From positions 62,001 through 126,000 of the forward strand of contig JBGSIA010000075.1 of NCBI GenBank assembly GCA_041751935.1: 64,000 nt of DNA. The letters run 5' to 3'. Below, in pieces: positions 1 through 8,959 of this stretch (positions are counted from its first letter, which is position 1; every line of letters starts with the position of its first letter). The position numbers and the translations under genes were made by a program. Source of the stretch: JBBSJZ01 sp041751935. GTDB taxonomy: Bacteria > Planctomycetota > Planctomycetia > Pirellulales > Pirellulaceae. Below the pieces are notes generated by a model that saw nothing but the letters and a program-made list of their open reading frames with translations, had not been told where the DNA came from and did not search any database.

Positions 1-254
1 TTTTGGTAACGGTGACGCATAGCGAGTCACTGTCGACCGCCATGCAATTTCGTTTCGAACTAGTCGATGGCTGTTTGCAGAGAAAATAGCCTGCAGCAGA
101 TTTACTTGCGCGGCAAAAAGGCAGTTTTTTGCTGACGCTGGTTCGCTGCTCCCTGCGAACATCGCCCATGACTTGTGGGAGCAACCGTTAAGATACAATT
201 TATACAATCGATCCTGAGACGCTGGTCAAACCGTTGGCCCATTGGAAGAACCAA
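1..254. other. upstream non-coding stretch
   Basis: No convincing gene is seen in the first 254 bases. A 7-bp inverted repeat (gcaaaaa at 113-119 against tttttgc at 126-132) could form a weak A/T-rich hairpin. It lies upstream of the lipoprotein gene and could be a terminator of a gene left of the window, but it lacks a GC stem. The stretch presumably holds the promoter of the operon starting at 255; no clear -35/-10 pair was identified. Confidence 0.4.
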
Positions 255-887
255 ATGAAGAATATTATCTGTTGCCGTTGGCTTTCTTTGCCAATTGGAT
301 CGCTGGTCTTGCTTTGTATTTGTGTAGGCTGCTCCAAAGAGAAACTGGATGAACTCGCGTCCAACGTGAAGAAGAAGTCGGCGGAATTAGCCAGTTCTAC
401 CGAAGCGATTGCGGAAAAGGCTAAAGCGGCCTCCCAATCGGCGGTCCAGACCGTGAAGGAAAACTTACCCAGCTCCGGCAGCATGGCACTGCAAATCACA
501 CCACCACTGGAAACGAGTTCGGCCGAAATTGAGATAATTTCCGTAGATGATGGACGCCTCAACGTGGTGCAAATCCTAAGTTACAATCCTCAAAACTCAC
601 CTTCGTATCCCCGAGTATTGCTGCATGGAACAACGACCGAACTCTCGGCGGATACATTGGTAGGGAAAAGCCTCTCCATGGACCTGTTCATCCAAACGAC
701 AGCATCTGGACCCATGATCGCTTCTACGCTCGAGGCACCTGTCGTTATTCAGTTTTCCAGGTTCAATACCGACAAGAATACGCTTGAAGGTACTCTCAAC
801 AATGCGACACTAGTACAGCCTGACAATCAGCCTGTTTCGCTTTCTGGCGGCACGATCACAGCGCTTGTGACGAAGGGAAAAAATTAG
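255..887 (+). CDS. putative lipoprotein of unknown function
   Basis: A 210-residue exported protein, probably outer-membrane or periplasm anchored. The N-terminus has a basic start, a hydrophobic stretch and a lipobox-like ending LCICVGC, so cleavage before that Cys and lipidation are likely. After it comes an Ala/Lys/Glu-rich segment (about residues 26-65) with heptad-like character, probably helical or coiled, and then a more beta-rich C-terminal half. No family is recognised. The ATG at 255 is preferred over an upstream TTG at 234 because a ggaag motif sits just upstream and the signal peptide then begins normally. The stop is separated by one base from the next gene, so the two are almost certainly co-transcribed and possibly work together at the envelope. 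Confidence 0.75.
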   Translation: MKNIICCRWLSLPIGSLVLLCICVGCSKEKLDELASNVKKKSAELASSTEAIAEKAKAASQSAVQTVKENLPSSGSMALQITPPLETSSAEIEIISVDDGRLNVVQILSYNPQNSPSYPRVLLHGTTTELSADTLVGKSLSMDLFIQTTASGPMIASTLEAPVVIQFSRFNTDKNTLEGTLNNATLVQPDNQPVSLSGGTITALVTKGKN

Positions 888-888
888 A

Positions 889-2691
889 ATGAAATGCTCA
901 GCAACATCGCTATGTAAACCAATCGCAGTGATCACGTTTGTGCTCCTGACTTTGCTGCCACTGATTTTGACGATCCAATTGGCAAACGCCAACCCCAGTG
1001 CCAAAGAACCGATGGCACCGCTCGCTGCACATGGAACGATTCCAGAAGCAAAGCAAATGGTGAGTTCTCTGTATTCAAAGATGCCAGCTTGGGACAAGCT
1101 GACTGACCAGCTAATCCAACTCGCAAACTCGGGAAAAATGGAACGTTTTCCCGCCAGAGAAATGGCGGCTGCCGCCGAACAGTTGTTTATCGCCCGACGG
1201 GACATTCTGCATCTTCAGCTTATGGGCGAGCCCGCGGCAGTCGATCTGATGCGCCGGTTAGATTATTCCCGTGGCCACGTCATCCACTACGGCCGTCAGT
1301 ATGGACAAACACAACTCGGCAATGCATTTAAGCAAAAGTATATCAAGCAGTTCCAAAAGGACGCGCCTCGCTGGGCCAAGCAGCAGCAGCAGGTTGTGAG
1401 TTTGATTGAAGCTGGGAATTTCGAACAAGCGAACAGTTTGGCGGAAAAAATGGGCACCGAACGGGTAATGATTGAAGCATTTGGATCGCTGCAGGAACGT
1501 GATACTTATTGGGATCGCAGTTTTGATATTCCAACCATGGCGCTAAGCGACAGCCGTCTGACTCCCTTTCGCTCCAAGAAGTATCGAGAGATGGCACAGC
1601 AGAGAGTTACTGAACAACTTGCGACGATTGATGCTTTTGAGGAGGCGACATCACAGTTGGCAAATAATTTAAAGACCGCGGGTTCAACATCGCTTAGCGA
1701 AGGCCAGAGTGGAGGCCCCGTTGAAGCGTTCAAATTCGTCGGCGACCAATGGAGCAAGACGCACGCAGCGCTGATTCGCGCGTTTGCTATTTCCAACACA
1801 TTTCGCCTGCGAGACCAGAATGTCGCTGAACATTCTCAACGCCTGCACGCTGCGGCAAAATCGGTGCTTCTGGGAATCATCGATGCCGCTGCCGATTCAA
1901 CGACCGAAGATAGTGCAATGCAAGTTTATGCCCAGTTGCTAGCGGAGATCGCGACGCTAGACCGTCGCTGCAAGGGTTCCGATCTGGCGACTTCCTGTCG
2001 ACCGTCACTAGACCGCTACCTGACTCGGCATTCGACTTTGGCAGATAAAGTTAAAGCCTACGAACGCGGAACATCGGAAGTCCTGCGGATGCGTCGTGAA
2101 TTCACGCAACAGCGTGCCAAGTACCTCCTGCAGTCGTTTCCGACGGTGACTTCCTTGGTTGACTCCAAAACCGATTCAACTCCCCCAATGATCATCGCGC
2201 CAAAGGAACTCGGCTTGACTGCTGCGAAAACAGTGCTAAGCACCTCGGAACAGATTTTGAATCGCACGGTATCGTGTTCGCCAGTGCTGAGAATCACACC
2301 GGCAAGCCCTGTCGGCATAGGCCCTTTCCGAGATCATTGCTATGTAAACACGACGCCTGTTGCCGCTGCCAAAGAACGTGAATCGTTACAAAAATCGTTG
2401 GTTGTTTCTGCGGACCATCCGGCCTTGACACTTGAAGCAGCCGACGCGATGACGTCTGCGGAAAGCCTGGAATACTTGAACGTTGGTGGTTCTTTAGCGA
2501 ATGTTCACTTGGAAGCCTATCAAACACGTTTTGTATCGTTGCCGGATGTCGCGTCCGTGATTTGTCCGCTGGGAACACTTCCGGTGTTGTCCGATCGGGC
2601 CGGTTCAGAACAAACGATTTGCTGGCGATTCGATTTGACTCCTCAATGGTTCCAGCACAAGTACTTCATCGTGAACGTAAACGCACAATAA
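889..2691 (+). CDS. large secreted protein of unknown function
   Basis: A 600-residue protein with a clear N-terminal signal sequence (basic start, long Leu/Ile-rich core ending near ANA at about residue 35). The next 350 residues look largely alpha-helical with many Gln, Ala and Glu; the last 150 residues contain several Cys (CSPVL, DHCYV, VICPL, TICWR) that could form disulfides after export. No catalytic motif or known domain could be named. Its ATG begins one base after the stop of the lipoprotein gene, and gaaggg just inside that gene may serve as its ribosome site. Tight coupling suggests a two-protein envelope unit. It converges on the MutS-like gene with a 12-base gap. Confidence 0.75.
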   Translation: MKCSATSLCKPIAVITFVLLTLLPLILTIQLANANPSAKEPMAPLAAHGTIPEAKQMVSSLYSKMPAWDKLTDQLIQLANSGKMERFPAREMAAAAEQLFIARRDILHLQLMGEPAAVDLMRRLDYSRGHVIHYGRQYGQTQLGNAFKQKYIKQFQKDAPRWAKQQQQVVSLIEAGNFEQANSLAEKMGTERVMIEAFGSLQERDTYWDRSFDIPTMALSDSRLTPFRSKKYREMAQQRVTEQLATIDAFEEATSQLANNLKTAGSTSLSEGQSGGPVEAFKFVGDQWSKTHAALIRAFAISNTFRLRDQNVAEHSQRLHAAAKSVLLGIIDAAADSTTEDSAMQVYAQLLAEIATLDRRCKGSDLATSCRPSLDRYLTRHSTLADKVKAYERGTSEVLRMRREFTQQRAKYLLQSFPTVTSLVDSKTDSTPPMIIAPKELGLTAAKTVLSTSEQILNRTVSCSPVLRITPASPVGIGPFRDHCYVNTTPVAAAKERESLQKSLVVSADHPALTLEAADAMTSAESLEYLNVGGSLANVHLEAYQTRFVSLPDVASVICPLGTLPVLSDRAGSEQTICWRFDLTPQWFQHKYFIVNVNAQ

Positions 2692-2703
2692 CGAAAAATT
2701 CGT

Positions 2704-4653
2704 CTACGGCTTTCGTGTCAGCCCAACGATCTCCAACAGACGCAGGGCATTGGTCGTCGGCGAGACACCTTCACGCATCGTGTAGTCGAATGTCATTTCG
2801 TCAGCACCATCCTCATGGGGAACGATGGTTTCTCGGAAGTGAACGATCTTCGCCATCGAACGCAACGTTTCGTCATCGGCAAGTTCCAGATCATGTGTGC
2901 TGATCGCTCCCATTGCCTGCTCGTGAACTAAGGTTTCGATGACTTGGGCAACCGCGATTTGTCGCTCTCGGCTATTCGTACCTTGCAAAATTTCGTCTAA
3001 CAAGAACACGAGCATTCGGTCAGGTTGCTCATTCACCAGCCTCGCTTGATCAACCACACCGCGCAAACGATGCAGCTCCGCCATGTAGAACGAAACCCCT
3101 TCAGCCAAGTTATCACGGACACGAATACTCGTCGCAAGCTGTATCGAAGGCAACGAAAAGCTGGACGCACAAACTGGCGCGCCGGTTCCTGCCAAAGCGA
3201 CATTCAAGCCAAGGCTTCGCAGAAGCGTGCTCTTGCCCGACATGTTGCTGCCGGTGACGAGCAAGAATGAGCCCACCGGTCCAAGTTGAACATCGTTTGT
3301 TACTCGTGCATCATCTCGCAGCAACGGGTGCCCCAGCGATTCCGCCGATAGCTGTGCCGATGAACCTGCCGCAATCCAGGAAGGTGAAGACCAATGTGGA
3401 TATTCGTCGCGTAACGCAGCGAGCGACATCAGTGCTTCGAGTTCGCCAAGTGCTGTAAACCAAGCTAAAGCATGAGAGCCATATTTTCTCTGCCAAATTT
3501 CCAGGGCGTCGAGCACGCGAATGTCCCAGAGTGCGAACGCCTGAAGCGGCAGGTAAATCAGGAACGTCGCTGCCGATTGACGAAGGGCTCCACGAGCGGC
3601 AACTTTTTCGAGCGCCTGCATTGCGACATCGGCGGAATGTTCGCCCTCGACCAGTCGGGCATGAATCGACGCCAGGCTATCGCAGGCATCAATGTTATGG
3701 GATTGCTGTGTCCATCGTGCGGCAGCGATCAGCTCACGATACTCTGCGACCGTACGTCGACTCGCCATCGCAATCGAAAAAATCTCGTGAGCGGGCCCAA
3801 GGAATATCGCTGTGATTGCAAAATTAAGCATCGCCAATGCGAACAATCCGACGAGCGAGTAAATCACCCATTGGCTGGCGAAAAACAAAGAGCCACCAAC
3901 CGTCGCGACAAGCAACATCGCAGTGGCGATCACTGAAACGTTGGACCAGGTTTTTAGCCACGAATGGCAATCCAGCCACGCTGGACCCTGAGCCCAGGCA
4001 ACAAAGCGATCAGGGTGTCCCGTACTCTCGCCGATCTGATTAGCGGTGACATAGAAACGCAATCGTTCCTGTCGTCGAGGGGCAAGCAAATCGAGAGCCG
4101 CAGCACGTGCAGTCGCGACTTGCGAATCAGCCGGAGCGGCTAGCCATCGTGCAAGGGTTTGCGCACCGCTCTGAGTTCCGACAATCGCGACGAGCTGAAA
4201 CAGCGAAGCTTCGCCGAAAAGATCCAAATCATCGGCCACTTCCCGTTGGTTCGATGGTAGCTGCAAATCAACTAGCAACCGACTGGGACTGTTTTCCCCA
4301 AGTCGCTTCCAGTCGCGATTCAATCGGGCCAATAGCCGTCGCAAGACTTTTCGCTCACTTTGCATTTGCAACATTTCATCGCGAACTCCCTCGTTGTAAA
4401 TCGCGACAGCGAAGAAAACGATAAAGACAGCCCCGGCCAAGATACCAAACAAAAGGTGAGTATCAGAGAAAATGGCGACAAACAGAAACAACAACATCGC
4501 CAAAAACAGCAAGACGCGAATCGTTCCCAACCGCGAATCTCTAGCAGCAAGCGCCGCGAAAGCCTGGTCGCGCTGGGCAAGTTCAGTGGTGTATCGATCC
4601 ATGGCTGCACGCGGCAGCCCAGATCGAATGTTTTGACGTTCTATGTCGCTCAA
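2704..4653 (-). CDS. membrane-anchored MutS-like ATPase
   Basis: A 649-residue protein with a C-terminal MutS-type (domain V) ATPase: Walker A GSNMSGKST at 468-476, Walker B acidic pair D553-E554 in LLDE, and an STHD motif at 585-588. The N-terminal mismatch-recognition and connector domains of MutS are absent. Instead there are hydrophobic pairs at about 45-90 and 240-285, predicting four membrane helices, so the ATPase probably works at the membrane and not in canonical mismatch repair. The start is a TTG that overlaps the stop of the upstream membrane-protein gene in a TTGA arrangement with gggag upstream, which argues for translational coupling. An ATG at 4602 is the alternative. Members of this family occur in planctomycetes and Bacteroidetes; their substrate is unknown to me. 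Confidence 0.85.
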   Translation of the reverse strand: MSDIERQNIRSGLPRAAMDRYTTELAQRDQAFAALAARDSRLGTIRVLLFLAMLLFLFVAIFSDTHLLFGILAGAVFIVFFAVAIYNEGVRDEMLQMQSERKVLRRLLARLNRDWKRLGENSPSRLLVDLQLPSNQREVADDLDLFGEASLFQLVAIVGTQSGAQTLARWLAAPADSQVATARAAALDLLAPRRQERLRFYVTANQIGESTGHPDRFVAWAQGPAWLDCHSWLKTWSNVSVIATAMLLVATVGGSLFFASQWVIYSLVGLFALAMLNFAITAIFLGPAHEIFSIAMASRRTVAEYRELIAAARWTQQSHNIDACDSLASIHARLVEGEHSADVAMQALEKVAARGALRQSAATFLIYLPLQAFALWDIRVLDALEIWQRKYGSHALAWFTALGELEALMSLAALRDEYPHWSSPSWIAAGSSAQLSAESLGHPLLRDDARVTNDVQLGPVGSFLLVTGSNMSGKSTLLRSLGLNVALAGTGAPVCASSFSLPSIQLATSIRVRDNLAEGVSFYMAELHRLRGVVDQARLVNEQPDRMLVFLLDEILQGTNSRERQIAVAQVIETLVHEQAMGAISTHDLELADDETLRSMAKIVHFRETIVPHEDGADEMTFDYTMREGVSPTTNALRLLEIVGLTRKP

Positions 4654-6194
4654 GCAGCTTCAACTCCCAGTCGCGCACGCTGGCGAATGTTGCCGACGCC
4701 GCCGTCGATGACCTTGAGTGCCACACGGTCCTGAAGGTTCGGTCGAAAGATAGTCAGCAACAGCATTGGCAAGAACCAAGCGATGTAAAGTCCGCCGCCA
4801 TCACCGTGCCAAAATTGGGCACCAACCATCACCGCAGCAGTACAACTGATGAGCGTCCCGAGGTTTTTTTGTGTCGGCCAGACCGCGAAAAATCCACTCA
4901 AGATCACAAACCCCGCGATCACAGGAAACCGCCATACCGGATTCCAACCTAGCGCCCAAATTCCACGCGGCTCCCACGTGGGCATGATGATCCCGTACAT
5001 TCGCCGCAGATGATCTAAAAGCGATTCAGTTCCGGCCACTGATAGCAAGATCATCAACACGCTAAGAGTTGCGGCAACGCCCATCCCAAATCTTCTCGCA
5101 CCACGTTGCCAATAAAAACTGAACCATAGCGGCAGCAAGAACAGTGGATAGTAGACGAGCCCCGCAGCGAGACCCAAAAACACGCCCGCAACCATTGGCT
5201 TGCGATACATCAGCACGGCCCACAACAACAGCGCCGCGGGCAATGCGTGATCAACGCGACCAGTCATCTGCGCCGTGTACGGCAGCAACAAATACAGCGA
5301 CGCGCAACCGATGCCCGCACGCAAGTTGGAAAAATGTCGTTCACCGATTAGTACGATTCCCATCACCGTAGCGACATGGGCAAAGATGGCCAATACCTTG
5401 GCGACGGTTGTCAACCATTGGTCAGCCTCGTCCACGGCGACACCCCCAGGAGGTTCGGCCCCGATGAGTGAGTCGCTTACCGGTCGCGTCGGAATCGCTG
5501 GCAACATGTGCATCAACGGATATCCCGGCCCCAACTTCGGCCCCTGTTCTTGCTGCAGTCGCGGTGTGCTGGTGACAACATTGGCCATCATGAAAACGAA
5601 CAGCGAGATACCGATAAAATTCAGACCGCCAATCGTTAAATTTGGATCCAACAACGGCCGGCGTACCATCAACGGGTCAAGCATGAGACGGACAAGTATC
5701 AGACCCTGGACCACGAACAACCAAATGAACCCAGTAAGCTGAATCGCCTCAGGCGAATAGGGACTGGAAACTAAGGCTGCGTTCACGGTGTCAGCATCAT
5801 TTCGCAGCGAGTCATTGGCTTGCATCGCCACCAGCCACTGCTGGGTAATATCGCCGACATCAACCGTGGTTTCCAAGGAAGCGTCCTCGGACCGGGACTG
5901 ATCATTGGAGATTTCCTCGTCAGCGATCGCGTTATCCGCCAACGATGCCTCATCGTCGTGACTATTGACGAAAGCCGTGTGCGCGATCTGGGCTTCGAAC
6001 TCCCGCATCTGGCGACGACGTCCCTCGTGAACCATCAGTAACCCAGGCGCCAACAGAATCAACAGGACGATGTCGAGATTGCGAACACTCCAAAAGCGAT
6101 GGAAAACGAAAAACAAACCAATTGTCAAAAACGACGACATGTAAACCCATGTCGTCGGATCTGGTCGGCGGTAAGAGTGAAGGATCTCGCCCAT
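4650..6194 (-). CDS. polytopic membrane protein, possibly glycosyltransferase-like
   Basis: A 514-residue protein with about ten or more hydrophobic segments. The first two lie near residues 20-65, followed by an acidic, Asp/Ser-rich loop of roughly 80 residues and then the main membrane block to the C-terminus. Arg-Val-Asp-His in the middle of the membrane block and the overall layout recall GT-C type or DUF2029-like glycosyltransferases, but I cannot see a decisive motif, so the function stays open. The ATG at 6194 is preferred over a GTG at 6254 because it opens with an ordinary N-terminus. Its stop overlaps the start of the MutS-like ATPase gene, so both are made together. Confidence 0.7.
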   Translation of the reverse strand: MGEILHSYRRPDPTTWVYMSSFLTIGLFFVFHRFWSVRNLDIVLLILLAPGLLMVHEGRRRQMREFEAQIAHTAFVNSHDDEASLADNAIADEEISNDQSRSEDASLETTVDVGDITQQWLVAMQANDSLRNDADTVNAALVSSPYSPEAIQLTGFIWLFVVQGLILVRLMLDPLMVRRPLLDPNLTIGGLNFIGISLFVFMMANVVTSTPRLQQEQGPKLGPGYPLMHMLPAIPTRPVSDSLIGAEPPGGVAVDEADQWLTTVAKVLAIFAHVATVMGIVLIGERHFSNLRAGIGCASLYLLLPYTAQMTGRVDHALPAALLLWAVLMYRKPMVAGVFLGLAAGLVYYPLFLLPLWFSFYWQRGARRFGMGVAATLSVLMILLSVAGTESLLDHLRRMYGIIMPTWEPRGIWALGWNPVWRFPVIAGFVILSGFFAVWPTQKNLGTLISCTAAVMVGAQFWHGDGGGLYIAWFLPMLLLTIFRPNLQDRVALKVIDGGVGNIRQRARLGVEAA

Positions 6195-6490
6195 CGAAAT
6201 TGGTCGCCTCGGAAACCCAATAAGATACGTCGGCCCGGACCCGCTGAAAAGCACTGGCCCAAATTGGCCGGGCAGTGGGGGTCGAAACCGACGCAGATCA
6301 TCCGCGATTTTTTATCCGCAACAAGGATACCTGTGTAGAAAATTCCGCAGATATTAGCCAAATCTCGCTGTGGACATTCGTTCGTCGCAGCCTACATTGT
6401 GCCTGGCCCGGCGAGCTAGCCGTAATTGGTCGAACGGGCTGCGAAGGCATCGATTTTTCATTTCTGTCGCTATCGAGGCGTCATACCACC

Positions 6491-7543
6491 GTGTTTTCTA
6501 AACGAATGGGCTTGGCTGCTGCGGCCCTGTTCTGCCGTCGCTTTGGGACCGCCATCCGCACCGGTATGGACCTGCTGCGATTGTTGGAACTGGAGTCCCA
6601 GCAGGGCCCAGCTGCCCAACGATCGGCAATGAACCAACTGCATGACGGAGCAAAAAAAGGGGAAGCGCTGTCGGAAATCATGCAGCAGCAAAAGCCTTTT
6701 TTTCCACCGCTCTTGATCGCGATGACGCGGGTTGGCGAGGCGACCGGGCGTCTGGACCGCACGCTGCTTGCCCTGGCAACCCACTACGACCATCGACTGA
6801 CCCTACGCCGTACATTCACCATGTCGATCGTCTGGCCGGGAATACAATTGGTCGGAGGTATCTTTGTTATTTCGCTGCTCATCTATTTGCTCGGAATGCT
6901 GACGCCTCCAGGCGGTGGTGAGATGCTCGATGTGCTCGGTTTTGGGCTCAAGGGTGGCGAAGGTGTCCTGATATTCTGGGGCTACTTGGCGATGATCTTT
7001 GGCGCCATTGCGATGGGAATTTGGGGCTACACGAATAATATTGGCGGAGTGCAGAATATCGTTCCCCTGGTATACAAGATCCCCGTCTTCGGACCGGCGG
7101 TGCAGACGATCACTCTCGCTCGATTTTGCTGGACGCTGTCGCTTTGCTTCGACTCGGGTCTCGATCCAATCCAGTCGATCAAGCTGTCCCTGGACAGTAC
7201 CGATAGTGACTTTTATCGTAGCGCCGCCGACGAAACCGAAGCCTCGATTCGTGCCGGCGAGACGCTTGCCGGAACACTCAAGGCAACGCATCTGTTTCCC
7301 GAAGATTTCATCACACAGATCGAAATCGCCGAGATGTCGGGGACCGATGCAGAGTCCATCGATGGCTTGGCCCAGGCCTACGATGAACGTGCACGAGGAG
7401 CGAGCAAGACACTCTCCGGAATAGCAACCGGTATTGTTTGGCTAACTGTACTCGGAGCACTTCTGTTTATCATCATCCGGATGATCATGATCGTGTTTGG
7501 TGGTTACTTCAGCACCATCGATGACCTGTTGGGGCCGCAGTGA
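6491..7543 (+). CDS. type II secretion system F-domain protein (GspF/PilC family)
   Basis: An approximately 350-residue inner-membrane platform protein with the two T2SSF repeats expected for GspF or PilC. The first covers about residues 10-130, including GEALSEIM, the FPP turn and a GEATGRL motif; the second begins near LARFCWTLSLCFDSG. Membrane helices lie near 111-136, 157-179 and 312-342. In type II secretion or type IV pili, GspF sits between the assembly ATPase and the pseudopilins. No gspE, gspG or pilB gene lies next to it, so it must work with components encoded elsewhere or in a minimal pseudopilin system. The start is uncertain: GTG 6491 has gagg upstream, ATG 6506 is next, and the frame is open back to 6275 without recognisable sequence. 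Confidence 0.82.
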   Translation: MFSKRMGLAAAALFCRRFGTAIRTGMDLLRLLELESQQGPAAQRSAMNQLHDGAKKGEALSEIMQQQKPFFPPLLIAMTRVGEATGRLDRTLLALATHYDHRLTLRRTFTMSIVWPGIQLVGGIFVISLLIYLLGMLTPPGGGEMLDVLGFGLKGGEGVLIFWGYLAMIFGAIAMGIWGYTNNIGGVQNIVPLVYKIPVFGPAVQTITLARFCWTLSLCFDSGLDPIQSIKLSLDSTDSDFYRSAADETEASIRAGETLAGTLKATHLFPEDFITQIEIAEMSGTDAESIDGLAQAYDERARGASKTLSGIATGIVWLTVLGALLFIIIRMIMIVFGGYFSTIDDLLGPQ

Positions 7544-7545
7544 TC

Positions 7546-7710
7546 TTATTCGCATCGAAGTTGCCAAAGGACCTCCGCAATGCTTCCAAGCGGCGCTTCT
7601 GGCATTCTCATTAACCTTTCCGCAGAACGAGCGGCTGCCTCAATTGTTTCGACCGGATAGGTGACAAACGTATTTACCGGTTTGGCTGCGAAATTGTCAA
7701 AGTCTCGCAT
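7546..7710 (-). CDS. possible 54-residue ORF
   Basis: Antisense to the gap after the F-domain gene lies an open frame from ATG 7710 to TAA 7546 encoding 54 residues, starting MRDFDNF and ending LRCE, with an amphipathic Glu/Ala/Arg-rich middle. Codon choice looks like ordinary coding sequence, but there is no Shine-Dalgarno site and no recognised family. It stops three bases beyond the end of the convergent gene. It may be a small real gene, a remnant, or chance. Confidence 0.3.
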   Translation of the reverse strand: MRDFDNFAAKPVNTFVTYPVETIEAAARSAERLMRMPEAPLGSIAEVLWQLRCE

Positions 7711-7779
7711 GGCTTTTCAGCTTAGTTTTGTTACGTATTGACTGAGGCATGTCGTTTCGTTTTTTGGCGGAGGAAAAAG

Positions 7780-8016
7780 ATGATACAAAGAAGCACGAGC
7801 GCTACCGGCCAGTTTTGCATGCTGGATAGCGGACATTCTTGCGGCAACGATGACGATTCACTCAACCGCGATTCACTCAGCCGAGACCTAGACTCCATCG
7901 GAGCGGATTATGCTTGCCAGCCCAACTGGATAACGCGGCAACCGTTTGCTGCCATCTGGATCGCGATCGCCTGGGCCGTCGGAACGCTGGTCTTTGAGTT
8001 AGGTGTATTCAGTTAA
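7780..8016 (+). CDS. small single-pass membrane protein
   Basis: A 78-residue protein whose ATG follows ggcggagg with ideal spacing, one of the better ribosome sites in the window; this favours 7780 over an upstream TTG at 7738. The N-terminal 50 residues are polar and contain a short DSLNRDSLSRD repeat; the C-terminal 25 residues (AAIWIAIAWAVGTLVFELGVF) form one membrane helix. No family is recognised. The stop is 32 bases before the amidohydrolase gene, so the two may be co-transcribed. Confidence 0.55.
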   Translation: MIQRSTSATGQFCMLDSGHSCGNDDDSLNRDSLSRDLDSIGADYACQPNWITRQPFAAIWIAIAWAVGTLVFELGVFS

Positions 8017-8048
8017 TTGCATTGTGGAACCTCTCGGGATAACAACAG

Positions 8049-8903
8049 ATGCGTCGTATTGACAGCCATCACCATTTTTGGGTCTACGATCCGGTTCAAT
8101 ACGACTGGATCAGCGACGAGATGTCCGTGCTACGAAGAGACTTCCTCTACAAAGATCTGTTCACGCAAATTCAACGTAGCGATATCGCTGGTGTCGTCTC
8201 CGTACAGGCACGCCAGACAACGGAAGAGACCCAGGCGTTGCTTGAGATTGGGCGTGCCAATGCTGGCGTGCTGGGAGTTGTGGGGTGGATTCCCCTAGCA
8301 TCCGATTCGATTGCCGCAGAACTCGAAAAATTTGCTGACCAGTCATTACTCAAGGGCTTTCGTCATGTCGTACAAGACGAACCCGATGATGCCTTTATCC
8401 TCAACTCACAATTCAATCGGGGCGTCGCTCAATTGGCGGCTAATGACTGGGTCTACGATATTCTTGTTTTCGCCCGTCAGCTTGGTCCGACGATCGAGTT
8501 CGTCGACTTGCACCCAAACCAACGTTTCGTACTGGACCACATCGCCAAACCGACCATACGCAACAACACGTTCGACGTCGACTGGGAAAAAAACATCCGC
8601 GAACTAGCCAAGCGTCAAAACGTGATGTGCAAGTTTTCGGGTGTCGCAACAGAAGTTCGCGATGCGACATGGTCAATCAATTCGATCCGCCGCTATTGGG
8701 ATGTCGCGTTGAGCTCGTTCGGACCAGAACGGTTGATGTTTGGCAGCGATTGGCCCGTTTGTTTACTCCGCACCGAATATGCACACTGGGTAGACATTGT
8801 CAGCGAACTGGCTCGCCCACTCTCGAACGCTGAACAAGCCGCGTTCTGGAGCGAGAACGCAACCAAAGCCTATCGGCTCGGCGCGAACAAGACTGGGGAT
8901 TAG
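8049..8903 (+). CDS. amidohydrolase family 2, L-fuconolactonase-like
   Basis: A 284-residue cytosolic metal-dependent hydrolase of the COG3618 group, which includes L-fucono- and L-rhamnono-lactone hydrolases. Visible motifs are the HxH metal pair H7/H9 in the opening IDSHHHFW, an internal RHVVQDEP segment, VLDHIAKP near residue 160 and the C-terminal GSDWPVC motif with its metal/catalytic Asp. The length is normal for the family. The next gene on the same strand is a zinc alcohol dehydrogenase, so a sugar dehydrogenase plus lactonase step is a reasonable reading; the actual sugar cannot be told from sequence. Confidence 0.88.
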   Translation: MRRIDSHHHFWVYDPVQYDWISDEMSVLRRDFLYKDLFTQIQRSDIAGVVSVQARQTTEETQALLEIGRANAGVLGVVGWIPLASDSIAAELEKFADQSLLKGFRHVVQDEPDDAFILNSQFNRGVAQLAANDWVYDILVFARQLGPTIEFVDLHPNQRFVLDHIAKPTIRNNTFDVDWEKNIRELAKRQNVMCKFSGVATEVRDATWSINSIRRYWDVALSSFGPERLMFGSDWPVCLLRTEYAHWVDIVSELARPLSNAEQAAFWSENATKAYRLGANKTGD

Positions 8904-8959
8904 GCTGAGCAGACATCACTTCCGCCTCGACACCTGTTGATTCCCTCAGCTTCCGGACT

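Noticed and set aside
113..132. Terminator-like hairpin
   Set aside because: The stem is mostly A/T and there is no gene end in view to terminate.
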